Under the pieces are notes generated by a model. It ran no database searches. It had not been told where the DNA came from and was given only the letters and a program-made list of their open reading frames with translations. Below are positions 53,136 through 63,034 of a DNA stretch of 64,000 bases, piece by piece. A program made the translations under genes and the position numbers. Position 1 is the first letter of the stretch, and each line of letters opens with the position of its first letter. Origin of the DNA: Fen-1258 sp947085815 (GTDB lineage: Bacteria; Bacteroidota; Ignavibacteria; Ignavibacteriales; Melioribacteraceae); NCBI GenBank assembly GCA_947085815.1, contig CAMTXU010000036.1, positions 1 through 64,000 of the forward strand. Reading direction: 5' to 3'.

Positions 53136-56100
53136 TTATTTTGCTTCCGTAACATTTGAAACGCTTTTTGATTTTTCTGAGAAGTAAGTGTACACAGACG
53201 GAATAACAAACAATGTCAGAATCGTTGAGAACGTTAATCCGCCAATAACAGCAATACCCATCGATACACGGCTTTCGGCTCCGGCTCCAAGAGCTAAAGC
53301 TATTGGCAGAGTTCCGAGTATAGTTGCGAGACTCGTCATCAATATCGGACGGAAACGAAGAACCGCTGCTTCTCGAACAGCATCAATTACAGAAAGTCCC
53401 TGTGCTTTTTTCTGGTTGGCAAACTCAACAATTAATATTCCATTCTTCGTAACAAGCCCAATCAACATTACCAATCCGATCTCACTAAAAATATTCATGG
53501 TTTGATTGAAAAGGAACAAAGTTATGAATGCGCCAGCTATGGCAAGGGGAACCGTGAACATGATGATGAATGGATCGCGAAAACTTTCGAACTGTGCTGC
53601 AAGAATTAGATAAAGAAGAGTAAGCGCAAGAATGAATGTGAAAAGTAGACTCGACGAACTTTCTTTGAAATCCTTTGATGTGCCGGTGAGCGCGGTGGCA
53701 AAGGATTTATCCAAAACTTTCTCGGCAATTTTATCCATCGCCGTAATTCCGTCCCCTATAGTTTTACCGGGTGCAAGACTTGCGGAAAAAGTTGCTGAGA
53801 CATACCGGTTATATCTGTAAAGCTGGGGAGGAGTACTTTGTGTTTTGACAGTTATAAAGTTATCAAGCTGAATCAATTCACCTTTGCGTGATTTAACATA
53901 AAGCGACTGCAAATCAAGCGGTTTAGCACGATACTCTTTCGCGATCTGACCTATAATCTGATATTGTTTTCCGTTCATTATAAAATAACCGTAACGCTGA
54001 CCGCTCAAACCGAGCTGCAAAGTTTGTGCAATATCAACAACAGCAACACCCAGCTCACGCGCTTTCGAACGATCTATTTCAAGAGCAAGTTCAGGTTTGC
54101 TAAATTTCAAATTCACATCCACTTGCGCAAATGTTGAATCTTTCCGGGCTTCCTCTAAAAATATAGGAATGATCTCGCGTAATTTTTCCAGCGTTGGAGA
54201 CTGTACAACATATTGAATAGGCAATCCGCCGCCGCGCTGAGTTCCTATTGTCTGCGCTTGAGTGACAAATGTTCTTCCATCACTTAGTCTATTAACTTGT
54301 TTTGTTAAGTCCTCAAATATTTTCTGTTGGGAACGATTACGTTTATCCCGATCAACAAGAGTGATTCGGATAAATCCAGAGTTGCTTCCGCCGCCGCCAA
54401 AACCCATTGCAACACCCATTAACGAAGATTCTTTTTCCGGTACATTCTCTGTAATTAGATCATATAACTTATCCATAAAATTATATGTGAAATTGTATGT
54501 GGAGCCTTCGAGTGTTGTTGTGTTTACGCGGATTTCGTTTCTGTCCTCTATTGGGGCTAGCTCTGTTTGCAGCATCGGGAAGATTAACGCTACGGCGAGA
54601 AGAGTTAAACCCATTATGCCAAATCCGAGCCACCTTCTTTTTAGAAATGAAGAGAGAATCTTTTCGTATGAGGCAATAAATTTTACGAACAATGGTTCTG
54701 TCATTTGATAAAACTTACTATGATGCGCACGGCGTTTGATGATTCTTGTACTCAACATTGGTGTAAGCGTTAAGGCAACGAATGCAGAAATAATAACAGA
54801 GCCGGCAATAACAATTCCGAATTCGCGGAAGAGTCTGCCTGTTAATCCTTGAAGAAATATGATTGGCAAAAATACAACAGCAAGCGCAACAGTTGTTGAT
54901 ATGATTGCAAAAAATATTTCCGCGGAACCTTTGATACCTGCTTCCATCGGCTCCATTCCATCTTCAATCTTCTTGTAGATGTTCTCAAGAACAACAATCG
55001 CATCATCAACTACCAGCCCAATTGCCAGCACAATTCCCAGAAGCGTTAATACGTTAATTGTGAAGTTCATAAAATACATGATAAAAAATGTGCCGATGAG
55101 AGAAATTGGTATCGCCAGAATCGGAATAACTGTAGTGCGCCAGTCCCTTAAAAATAAAAATATAATCAATATAACTAGTATGAACGCAATGATGATTGTC
55201 TCTTCAACTTCGCCGATTGACTTGCGTATATACCTTGTCGAATCTGAACTGATGCCGACTTCAATGCCGGAAGGAATATCTCTCTTTATCTGTTCAACCC
55301 TTTTATAACATTCATCGGCAATATCAATATGATTTGATCCCGGCTGCGGTGTTACTACAACCCCGATCATCGGAATTCCGTCCCTTTTTATAATTGAATA
55401 CTCATTCTCGGGTCCAAGCACCGCATAACCAATATCCGATAAGCGAACAAATTGCCCCTGATCTTCTCTAATAATAAGATTATTAAACTCTTCCGAAGTT
55501 AACATTCTTCCCTTTGTTCGAATTGTCATTTCGGTATTTTCTCCCTCAATTCTTCCTGATGGGAGTTCAACATTTTCACTGCTAAGTGCGGAGCGAATAT
55601 CGGAAGCGGAAACTTTTAACGACGCCATTTTGTAGGGATCTAACCAGAGGCGCATCGAGTATCTCTTCTCGCCAAAAATTGAAACCTGACTTACGCCGGG
55701 AATTGTTTGTAATCTTTCTTTAAAAATATTCTGAGCAATGTCCGAAAGTTCCAGTAAATTTTTTGAATCGCTTTTCAAAGTAAAATATAGAATTGGATTT
55801 GCGTCAGCATCGGCTTTTGTAACAACCGGGGGATCGGCATCGGGGGGCAAATTTGAAACAGCACGCGAAACGCGGTCTCTCACATCATTCGCTGCGTCTT
55901 CCAAATTTACTTCTACGTTGAATTCAACTGTAATTGAACTTCTTCCGTCCCGGCTGGTAGATGTGATAGAACGAATTCCCGGAATGCCGTTAATATTTGC
56001 TTCAAGAGGTTCGGTAATTTGGGCTTCAATTACATCCGCGTTTGCGCCAGTATAAGAAACTCCAACAGTAATAATCGGCGGGTCGATACTGGGGTACTCT

Positions 56101-56204
56101 CTTACTCCAAGATAAGTAAACCCGATAATGCCAAGAAGAAGAATTGTAAGCGACATAACAATAGAAAGAACCGGTCGGTGTATGCTAAGTGATGAAAGAC
56201 TCAT
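53136..56204 (-). CDS. RND family efflux transporter permease (AcrB/MexB type)
   Basis: 1022 residues, twelve membrane helices and two large periplasmic loops. It begins MSLSSLSIHRPVLSIVMSLT. The first loop has YTGANADVIEAQITEPLE and GEVEETIIIAFILVIL; the proton-relay aspartates lie in GIVLAIGLVVDDAIVVLENI. The second half repeats the plan with GLVTKNGILIVEFANQKK near the C-terminus. ATG 56204 is chosen; an in-frame TTG lies 12 codons upstream. It works with the adaptor and channel on either side. Substrates unknown. Confidence 0.94.
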   Translation of the reverse strand: MSLSSLSIHRPVLSIVMSLTILLLGIIGFTYLGVREYPSIDPPIITVGVSYTGANADVIEAQITEPLEANINGIPGIRSITSTSRDGRSSITVEFNVEVNLEDAANDVRDRVSRAVSNLPPDADPPVVTKADADANPILYFTLKSDSKNLLELSDIAQNIFKERLQTIPGVSQVSIFGEKRYSMRLWLDPYKMASLKVSASDIRSALSSENVELPSGRIEGENTEMTIRTKGRMLTSEEFNNLIIREDQGQFVRLSDIGYAVLGPENEYSIIKRDGIPMIGVVVTPQPGSNHIDIADECYKRVEQIKRDIPSGIEVGISSDSTRYIRKSIGEVEETIIIAFILVILIIFLFLRDWRTTVIPILAIPISLIGTFFIMYFMNFTINVLTLLGIVLAIGLVVDDAIVVLENIYKKIEDGMEPMEAGIKGSAEIFFAIISTTVALAVVFLPIIFLQGLTGRLFREFGIVIAGSVIISAFVALTLTPMLSTRIIKRRAHHSKFYQMTEPLFVKFIASYEKILSSFLKRRWLGFGIMGLTLLAVALIFPMLQTELAPIEDRNEIRVNTTTLEGSTYNFTYNFMDKLYDLITENVPEKESSLMGVAMGFGGGGSNSGFIRITLVDRDKRNRSQQKIFEDLTKQVNRLSDGRTFVTQAQTIGTQRGGGLPIQYVVQSPTLEKLREIIPIFLEEARKDSTFAQVDVNLKFSKPELALEIDRSKARELGVAVVDIAQTLQLGLSGQRYGYFIMNGKQYQIIGQIAKEYRAKPLDLQSLYVKSRKGELIQLDNFITVKTQSTPPQLYRYNRYVSATFSASLAPGKTIGDGITAMDKIAEKVLDKSFATALTGTSKDFKESSSSLLFTFILALTLLYLILAAQFESFRDPFIIMFTVPLAIAGAFITLFLFNQTMNIFSEIGLVMLIGLVTKNGILIVEFANQKKAQGLSVIDAVREAAVLRFRPILMTSLATILGTLPIALALGAGAESRVSMGIAVIGGLTFSTILTLFVIPSVYTYFSEKSKSVSNVTEAK

Positions 56205-56269
56205 TTTGTTTTTCTCGTTTTTTGATTCTAACTCATGCAATTGTCAGAAAAGAATCTCTTAATGAAGAT

Positions 56270-57364
56270 TTATTCAAAAACTTGTTTGCTTTTTTCTTCA
56301 GACATTATTTTCACTTTCGCTCGCGGACGCAATTGCATAACTCCGGTTATGATGATCGTGTCTCCGGGTGTAATACCGTCAACTATTTGTACTTCTTCTT
56401 CAGTTCTAATTCCGCTGGAAACTTTTCTTGGAACAGCTAAACCATTTTTATAAATGAAAACACGCTCTCCCGAAATATCGAGGGCTAAAGCCTGCGTTGG
56501 AATTGTAATTGCGTTCTTCACATCGTTCAAAGCAAGTGTAATGTTTACGTAAGATCCGGGTATTAACTCGCCTCGATCATTAGGAGATATCGCGCGGACT
56601 TGCAATGCACGTGTAGCCGGATCAATCTTCGGTTCAATTGCATAAATTTTTGCTTGGTACATTTTTCCCGAAGGAGCTTTGAGTGAAACAATATTCCCGA
56701 TAGATATTATACCTGCGTATCTCTGCGGAACAGAGAAATCAATTTTTGCCGGATTAATATTTTGAAGAGTCGCAATCCGTGTTGATGAAGAAACATAACT
56801 GCCCTCACTCACATAGCGAAGTCCAACTGTTCCATTGAATGGAGCGCGTATTTCGGTTTTTGCAATCTGTGCTTTAAGATTTTCGATATCCGCCTTCGCC
56901 AAATTCAAATCGTTCAGCACAATATCATATGTCTCCTGACTAATTCCTTTTTTCTCAAGCAATGTTTTTTGTCTAAGCTCCTTATCTTCCGCCAGCTTTT
57001 TTCTAATCTCCGCTTTCTGAAGTTGGGCTTGAAGATCTGCATCATTTACTTTTACAAGCAGATCGCCTTTGTTGACTTTTCCACCTTCTTTGAAATTGAT
57101 TGCAATAATTTTTCCCGATGTTTCCATTCTCAACTCAACTTCTTCGCTGCTAATTACAGAGCCCGAGATCTGTAGTTTGTTTTCGAATGAAGATGGTTTT
57201 GCAATTTTAACGTTTACTGCAATCATTGCCCCGCCTCGACGGGCGCTATTGTCCTCTACCATTCCGTTCTCTTTCTTGGAGCTTAATCTTGGAACGATAA
57301 GCAAGGCTAAGATTATAATCACAAAACCCGCAATTGAAATCCTTTGAATCATTTTACTATTCAT
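56270..57364 (-). CDS. RND efflux periplasmic adaptor (membrane fusion protein)
   Basis: 364 residues. One N-terminal membrane helix (ISIAGFVIIILALLIVPRL), then the barrel-sandwich/lipoyl half-motifs (GKIIAINFKEGGKVNKGDLL and IRAPFNGTVGLRYVSEGSYV), a coiled-coil hairpin between them, and a beta-barrel domain (IDFSVPQRYAGIISIGNIV ...). It ends with EEVQIVDGITPGDTIIITG, typical of HlyD/AcrA relatives. First gene of the operon; 65 bases lie before the pump. Confidence 0.93.
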   Translation of the reverse strand: MNSKMIQRISIAGFVIIILALLIVPRLSSKKENGMVEDNSARRGGAMIAVNVKIAKPSSFENKLQISGSVISSEEVELRMETSGKIIAINFKEGGKVNKGDLLVKVNDADLQAQLQKAEIRKKLAEDKELRQKTLLEKKGISQETYDIVLNDLNLAKADIENLKAQIAKTEIRAPFNGTVGLRYVSEGSYVSSSTRIATLQNINPAKIDFSVPQRYAGIISIGNIVSLKAPSGKMYQAKIYAIEPKIDPATRALQVRAISPNDRGELIPGSYVNITLALNDVKNAITIPTQALALDISGERVFIYKNGLAVPRKVSSGIRTEEEVQIVDGITPGDTIIITGVMQLRPRAKVKIMSEEKSKQVFE

Positions 57365-57529
57365 AAAATTTTAGTCCACAATGTTATTTTTTTACATATT
57401 GTCTGCAAAAATATGAATAAGACAGCTTCTTTTACTGTTAAAATTTGTTAAGAGAATTTTTATTCTCGTACAATTTTTTATAATCCAAAATTCGACTATA
57501 GATGAATATTAAATCGTACCTTCATTTGA

Positions 57530-58453
57530 ATGGTGAGTTCTACATTGCTAAGTTTCAATCCACAAAATTTTCGGCTGATGAAAACTATTCTACTTCTTTT
57601 TGCAATCACTTTTGGAATCCTCTTTCCATACGGGCATGAGTATACTTTTCTCATTCGTTACTTCTTGATGCTTATGCTCTTCTTTTCATTTCTTGATGTG
57701 CGGTTAGAAAAAGAAATTATTAGGCGAAGTCATTTTGTAATTATTGCAGCTATTATCTTCACATCAATTGCGATTTATTTTTTATTCAAACCAATTAATT
57801 TAGTCTTGGCGCAAACCGCTTTCATAACCGCAATCGCCCCAACCGCCATTGCCGCGCCGGTAATTATTAGTCTTAAAAAGAAGAACGTTGAGTACGTTAC
57901 GTTTTCACTTTTGCTTAACAATGTTACCATTGCCCTTCTTATTCCATTTTTACTCCCTTTACTGATGAACAGCGGCTCAGATATTTCGGTTGGAAAAGTT
58001 TTACCACCTATCATTATCACATTATCTGTGCCGCTGGCGCTTGCACAAATCATTAAATATACTTTTCCCGGAATGTGGAAAGCACTCATTGGCTGGAAGG
58101 ATTCATCATTCTACATTTTGATTTTGAATATTTATCTAGCAACATCCGAGGCATCACATTACATTCGGTCAGAATTAACAAGTGAAATTGGAATTGTTTT
58201 CTTTATCGCTCTGACTTCTGCAATACTGTGCATTCTATTTTTCTCGCTCGGCTGGTTAATCGGTGGAAAAGAATTCGCTGCCGAGGCAAGTCAATCGTTG
58301 GGACAGAAGAACAACGCGTTTACAATTTGGATTTCTCTTTCTTTTATTAATCCACTTGCAGCCATTGGTCCAATTTTCTATGTCTTTGTGCAAAACATTT
58401 ACATTTCATGGGAATTGTACAAATATCACGCATCCAGCAAAGCAATAGAATAA
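57530..58453 (+). CDS. bile acid:sodium symporter (BASS) family-like membrane protein
   Basis: 307 residues and about nine hydrophobic segments. TAFITAIAPTAIAAPVIISL and FAAEASQSLGQKNNAFTIWI (the second resembles the GxxNxxLA-type core of BASS proteins) support the call. Substrate unknown. ATG 57530; an internal ATG at 57578 is a possible later start. Transcribed away from the efflux operon. Confidence 0.75.
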   Translation: MVSSTLLSFNPQNFRLMKTILLLFAITFGILFPYGHEYTFLIRYFLMLMLFFSFLDVRLEKEIIRRSHFVIIAAIIFTSIAIYFLFKPINLVLAQTAFITAIAPTAIAAPVIISLKKKNVEYVTFSLLLNNVTIALLIPFLLPLLMNSGSDISVGKVLPPIIITLSVPLALAQIIKYTFPGMWKALIGWKDSSFYILILNIYLATSEASHYIRSELTSEIGIVFFIALTSAILCILFFSLGWLIGGKEFAAEASQSLGQKNNAFTIWISLSFINPLAAIGPIFYVFVQNIYISWELYKYHASSKAIE

Positions 58454-58457
58454 GTTT

Positions 58458-58485
58458 GTAGAGACTCGATTAATAGAGTCTCTAC
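58458..58485. terminator. perfect palindrome between convergent genes, probable terminator
   Basis: GTAGAGACTC (58458-58467) pairs with GAGTCTCTAC (58476-58485) around GATTAATA. It sits between the BASS gene and the convergent hydrolase gene. The same motif type appears at 18885 and, decayed, at 33722. Confidence 0.65.
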
Positions 58486-58494
58486 TGATAAAAA

Positions 58495-59946
58495 TTATTT
58501 GTTTATTTCTAAAATCCAATCCTTCATTATCTTCAAAGCATCGGGAGAAAATGTTTCTTCAATAGTTCCGTACTCCGAGGGTGACCCCGTCCTGGCTGTT
58601 TGAAATAGATGATTCAGATTTTGCAGTTCTACTATTTTGAAGTTCGTGTTGCCGCCTGCTTTCAATGCTTTTTCAATTTCTGCAAGATTTTCTTTTGGCG
58701 GAACCTGCAAATCTTTTTCTCCGTTCAGTACAAGAACCGGTACGGTTACATTTTCTAAAACCGGACGGGGATCAAACTTCACAAAAAATTTGAACCAAGG
58801 ATTCGTCAATTGCTTGATGCTTTGTTCAAACATAGGTTTCCGATCTTCCGCTTCTTTCTTTTTGTCGGAACTTAAGGTGTTAACAAATTCATCATACAAG
58901 ATTTTAATTTTTTTCTCAGCAACAGCGTTGTCTTGTTCGGAAAGAATAACAGCATATATCTTTTCATTTAGCTTTGTAGCTTTGTCTATCTCTTCGTCTT
59001 TCTCTCCACTCGCTTTGCTTATTAACTTTGCCTGGAGAAGCAAAATATCTTTACCCGGTAATCCCGGTCCGGCTAAAAGAATTATATAACGAACATCGCT
59101 CGAATTAACCGCAACCATTGGTGCTATCAATCCGCCTTCGCTGTGACCTGCAATTCCAATTTTCTTTGGATCAACTTCTTTTCTTGTTTTCAAATATTCA
59201 ACTGCGGCTTGAGCGTCTGTAGCAAAATCCTCAGTTGTAGATAGAACAAAATTTCCTTTCGATTTTCCGATTCCCCTGTCATCATAACGTAAAACCGCAA
59301 TTCCATTACGTGTTAAATAATCTGAAAGGATTAGGAACGGTTTATGATTTATACCTCCGGCAAGGGTTTCATCCCTATCTTGAGGTCCCGAACCGGTTAC
59401 AAGAACAACCGCTGGAAATGGTCCACCACTTTGAGGAAATGTGAACGAACCGGTAAGCGTAATGTTTGCTGTTTTATTTTCGAATGTAACTTCTTGATCG
59501 TTGTATGTATAAGGTTTCTTTGGCTCTTGCGGACGGTTTACTTCAGTAAGTTTTTCAATTTTTTTTAGGTCGAGCGGTAGAACCATTCCGCCTTGTTTGA
59601 ATGTTCCCTTTACCATCGCACTGTCTTTAATAATTTTTCCGGTGTACGAACCGCTAATTGTTTTACTCACAAAATTTAAACTGTCCTCTGTCATCGATAT
59701 GGACGAAATGGGAATGTTGTTGGCGCCCTGGTCGGGACTATCTAAAAATGCACCGAGCGTTCCGTCATCATTTTTAAATGTTTTTAGAACAAGCCGTAAG
59801 GACCCCGAACCAATATTTAATTTTCCTTCCCAAAGACTTGTAAACTGTTTTTCATCTTTTTTCTGGTCTGCTTGAGCAATTACATAATTATTCACAACAA
59901 GAAAAAACAGAAGAGTAATCACAATTATATTTTTAAAAAGAATCAT
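58495..59946 (-). CDS. exported alpha/beta-hydrolase
   Basis: 483 residues. A signal peptide (IIVITLLFFLVVNNYVIAQ) and a ~125-residue N-terminal domain precede the hydrolase. GPQDRDETLAGGINHKPFL, then the nucleophile in GIAGHSEGGLIAP (S269), the acid in LVLNGEKDLQVP and the histidine in NLNHLFQ complete a catalytic triad. It resembles the acylaminoacyl-peptidase/dienelactone-hydrolase-like group. Substrate not known. ATG start. The 75-bp repeat lies just upstream. Confidence 0.88.
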   Translation of the reverse strand: MILFKNIIVITLLFFLVVNNYVIAQADQKKDEKQFTSLWEGKLNIGSGSLRLVLKTFKNDDGTLGAFLDSPDQGANNIPISSISMTEDSLNFVSKTISGSYTGKIIKDSAMVKGTFKQGGMVLPLDLKKIEKLTEVNRPQEPKKPYTYNDQEVTFENKTANITLTGSFTFPQSGGPFPAVVLVTGSGPQDRDETLAGGINHKPFLILSDYLTRNGIAVLRYDDRGIGKSKGNFVLSTTEDFATDAQAAVEYLKTRKEVDPKKIGIAGHSEGGLIAPMVAVNSSDVRYIILLAGPGLPGKDILLLQAKLISKASGEKDEEIDKATKLNEKIYAVILSEQDNAVAEKKIKILYDEFVNTLSSDKKKEAEDRKPMFEQSIKQLTNPWFKFFVKFDPRPVLENVTVPVLVLNGEKDLQVPPKENLAEIEKALKAGGNTNFKIVELQNLNHLFQTARTGSPSEYGTIEETFSPDALKIMKDWILEINK

Positions 59947-59969
59947 CTTCTCAACTCCTTTTTGATGAT

Positions 59970-60044
59970 TAAAGGCGGTTCTTAAAATATCAATATTCTC
60001 TGCGTTAAATACTTACAAATGATAACTTTTAGAACCGTCCTAAA
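59970..60044. mobile_element. 75-bp element with terminal inverted repeats, copy 2
   Basis: Same element as at 6164-6238 in the other orientation; TAAAGGCGGTTCTTAAAATA on the left and TTTTAGAACCGTCCTAAA on the right. It lies between the hydrolase start and the M16 protease stop. No transposase is seen in the window. Confidence 0.65.
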
Positions 60045-60069
60045 GAAAAGCCCACATAGAGCAATGTGG
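60041..60069 (-). terminator. terminator of the M16 protease pair
   Basis: CCACAT (60052-60057) pairs with ATGTGG (60064-60069). On the minus strand GGGCTTTTCTTT follows. It lies 21 bases after the stop of the gene ending at 60090. Confidence 0.55.
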
Positions 60070-60089
60070 ATTTTATAAAAATCTCTTTT

Positions 60090-61541
60090 TTAGTTAGCCG
60101 GTTTTGGCACCTTACCAAGAACATCTTCAATAGTTAGATTTATCATTTCACCTAAATTCAGTTTCTTAATTCCTTCCTCAACTTTTGTTCTATCTCCAAC
60201 CACAATAATTGCCATTTGATCGGTAACTATATATTTCTTTGCGGCTTTTTGAACTGCGTCTCCAGTTACATTTAACATGTTGGAAACATATTCGTTAAAA
60301 TAATTTTCAGGAAGATTGAATTGCACTATTTCAGAAATCTGTCCGGCAATTTCCTGAACAGCTTGAAAATTACTGGGATATCCGAGGGCAACATAATTTT
60401 TACCGCGTGATAAATCTTCTGCCGGAATTGGTTTTGAAATTCCATTCAATTCATTAAAAAACTCGGTGAGTGCTTTGTCCGTAACTTCTGTTTGAACAGA
60501 AGCGCTTGCAGTAAATGGTCCCGCAGATTCTCTAAATGAAAATCCCGAACGCGCACCGTAAGTGTATCCATTTTTTTCTCTAAGGTTTTGATTCAACCGT
60601 GAAGAGAATGAACCGCCAAGAATCGTATTCATAATTGTGATGGGGAAGTAATCTGCCGTTGATCTAGCTGCGCCAATTCTTCCAATGCTTATGACCGATT
60701 GAGCAGCACCGGGTTTATCTATTAAATAGACAACTCGCTTGGCAACTTGAGGTGCATCTGCAACTTTTTGTTCTTTGATTTCGCCCTTCTGCCATTTACC
60801 AAATGCTTTTTCCAATTTGGTTTTCAACTCATCTTTTTTTATGGCGCCAACTGCAACAATTACGGCATTGTTCGCTTTAAAATATTTTGCATAGAAATTT
60901 TTAAGATCTTCAACCGTAAAACCCTTAATGGTTGTTTCATTTGTCATTCTGCCATATGGATGCTCTTTTCCAAAAATTATTTGATTGAATGCTACACCCG
61001 CAATCGCAGTTGGCTGATCGTGCATCTGCATCAGCGATGTTAGCCGATCTTTCTTTTTTCTATCCAATTCTTTTGCAGGAAAATCTGGATGCAAAACAAT
61101 ATCCGCTAATATTTTCAACGCATCATCAAATTTTGAAAGCGGGGTGTGAAGAGATGCTTGCGAATAATTTAATCCCGCGTTAGTAGAAATACGTGCGCCT
61201 AGAAAATCAATCGCATCTGCCAGTTCCAACGAATTCTTTCCCGCAGCCCCCTCGTCCATCATATCTAAAGTTAGGTTAGCCAGACCAACTTTATTCCCCG
61301 GATCGTTCACGCTGCCGGTTCTAACTAAAACATTCAACTGCATTAAAGGCACTTCATGTTTTTCCATGAGCACAACTTTAACACCGTTGGATAGTTGAAA
61401 TTTCTGAATCGGTGAAAGAGTCATTTTTGAAATCGCCGGTAATTTAGGAGGAGAGCTTCTATCAACATTCTGCGCAAATAGGGAAGAGCCGATAAAAGAA
61501 AAAAGTACAAAGCTAACGGATAATAAAATTCTCTTTTTCAT
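60090..61541 (-). CDS. M16 family protein, zinc motif absent (partner subunit)
   Basis: 483 residues with a signal peptide (LLSVSFVLFSFIGSSLFAQ). The M16 fold is clear from FQLSNGVKVVLMEKHEVPLMQLNVL and NLREKNGYTYGARSGFSF (the R-Y pair), but the HxxEH zinc motif is replaced by LANLTLDMMDEG. In related systems such subunits form dimers with an active partner, here encoded five bases upstream. It probably cannot cleave by itself. Confidence 0.88.
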   Translation of the reverse strand: MKKRILLSVSFVLFSFIGSSLFAQNVDRSSPPKLPAISKMTLSPIQKFQLSNGVKVVLMEKHEVPLMQLNVLVRTGSVNDPGNKVGLANLTLDMMDEGAAGKNSLELADAIDFLGARISTNAGLNYSQASLHTPLSKFDDALKILADIVLHPDFPAKELDRKKKDRLTSLMQMHDQPTAIAGVAFNQIIFGKEHPYGRMTNETTIKGFTVEDLKNFYAKYFKANNAVIVAVGAIKKDELKTKLEKAFGKWQKGEIKEQKVADAPQVAKRVVYLIDKPGAAQSVISIGRIGAARSTADYFPITIMNTILGGSFSSRLNQNLREKNGYTYGARSGFSFRESAGPFTASASVQTEVTDKALTEFFNELNGISKPIPAEDLSRGKNYVALGYPSNFQAVQEIAGQISEIVQFNLPENYFNEYVSNMLNVTGDAVQKAAKKYIVTDQMAIIVVGDRTKVEEGIKKLNLGEMINLTIEDVLGKVPKPAN

Positions 61542-61546
61542 ATCGT

Positions 61547-62905
61547 TTATCTCCCTCTCTCTTGAATTGCAAGATCGCGTTTACCAGTTGGAACAATACT
61601 TAAAATAACCCTTCCGTCATTGGGAAGAAAAGTCTGAGCCGCGGCTTGGATATCATTAGGGCTCAGTGCTTTATATCTTGCGAGATCTTCGTTAAAGTAA
61701 TCCGGATTGCCGGTATAGTAAAAATATTGATTGAGCTGATTTGCTTTGCCATTAAAGCCGCCGGGTTTTTCCAATTGATCTAACATCTGCGCTTCGTTTT
61801 TGTTTACCACTCTCTGTAGTTCCCTCACTGTGGGAGGAGTTGTTTTGATCTTATCTATCTCTTCTTGGATTACTTTTCTTAATTCTTCAAGATTATGCCC
61901 TGCGCGTGCAGTTGCAACAACTTGAAATTGAGATGCGAGTTTGGATGACGATTGATATGCCTGTACATCCTGCGCTATCTGAAGTTCATAAACGAGGCGT
62001 TGATACAGACGTGAATTTTTCCCGCCAGATAATATATTTCCGAGCACGTCTAATTCCGCGTCGCCCGGTGCGAACCATGCGGGTGTAATCCACGCAATGT
62101 AAATTCTTGGAAGTTGAACTTTATCTTCGAGTACAAGAATCTTTTCTTCGGTAATCTTTGCCTCAGGTGCGTTTATAGGAGGTACTGGTTTGCCTTTTGG
62201 AATATCTCCGAACCATTTCTCTACAAGCTTAATTGTCTCTTTTGGGTTAATGTCTCCAGCTATCGAAAGGCTTGCATTGTTCGGCGCGTAATATAATTTA
62301 AAGAACTCAACAACATCATCATAACTTGCGGCGCTTAAATCTGCCATCGAGCCTATAACCGGCCAATTGTATGGATGATTTGCAGGAAAAAGATTTTTTA
62401 AAATCGTCTCTTCCGATAAGCCGTATGGACGGTTCTCATAACTTTGTCGTCTTTCATTCTTCACAACATCTCTTTGAGCGTCAACGCTTTTTGGCGTCAT
62501 CGCATCTAACAGAAATCCCATCCGGTCGGAATCGAGATAGAGCGCTAATTCAAGAGCGTTGGATGGAAGATCTTCATAATAATTTGTTCTGTCTTCCGTG
62601 GTGGACCCGTTGTTATCTGCGCCGGAAGCTTCAAGAAGCTTATCGAATTGACCCTCAGCTACATTTCCAGAACCCATAAACATCAGGTGCTCAAAAAGAT
62701 GAGCAAAACCTGTACGTCCAGGTTTTTCATACCCGGAACCGACATGATACCAAGTATTAACTGTTACAGTTGGAGTTGAATGATCTTCATGCAGAATTAC
62801 ATTCAACCCGTTAGGAAGAACATAACGAGTGTATGGAACTTTTATCTGGTTTTGCGCAGATAAACTTATAACCATAACTAAAAGCAAAACAGCAAATTTC
62901 TTCAT
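61547..62905 (-). CDS. M16 family zinc protease, active subunit
   Basis: 452 residues. Short signal peptide (FAVLLLVMVISLSAQ), then the zinc motif HLFEH at H69, E72 and H73 in GFAHLFEHLMFMGS; a later glutamate is expected as in other M16 proteases. Probably cleaves peptides in the periplasm. The inactive partner gene starts five bases after its stop, and the terminator at 60041 closes the pair. ATG start. Confidence 0.93.
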   Translation of the reverse strand: MKKFAVLLLVMVISLSAQNQIKVPYTRYVLPNGLNVILHEDHSTPTVTVNTWYHVGSGYEKPGRTGFAHLFEHLMFMGSGNVAEGQFDKLLEASGADNNGSTTEDRTNYYEDLPSNALELALYLDSDRMGFLLDAMTPKSVDAQRDVVKNERRQSYENRPYGLSEETILKNLFPANHPYNWPVIGSMADLSAASYDDVVEFFKLYYAPNNASLSIAGDINPKETIKLVEKWFGDIPKGKPVPPINAPEAKITEEKILVLEDKVQLPRIYIAWITPAWFAPGDAELDVLGNILSGGKNSRLYQRLVYELQIAQDVQAYQSSSKLASQFQVVATARAGHNLEELRKVIQEEIDKIKTTPPTVRELQRVVNKNEAQMLDQLEKPGGFNGKANQLNQYFYYTGNPDYFNEDLARYKALSPNDIQAAAQTFLPNDGRVILSIVPTGKRDLAIQERGR

Positions 62906-63034
62906 CCCTTCTCCTTTTTTATTTATTACGACATATAATTGTTGAGCATTACTAAATAAAGCGACAATGATTAGACGTATTAAGTCGAATAAGTTGGAAA
63001 AAAGTTTACCAAATTCTAAAACTCAAGATTATTT

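Noticed and set aside
54262..54708. 148-codon plus-strand frame within the RND pump gene
   Set aside because: Antisense to a well-conserved part of the pump; codon use is that of a shadow.
58637..59089. 150-codon plus-strand frame inside the alpha/beta-hydrolase gene
   Set aside because: Antisense to the hydrolase, which has a full catalytic triad; no support for a second gene.
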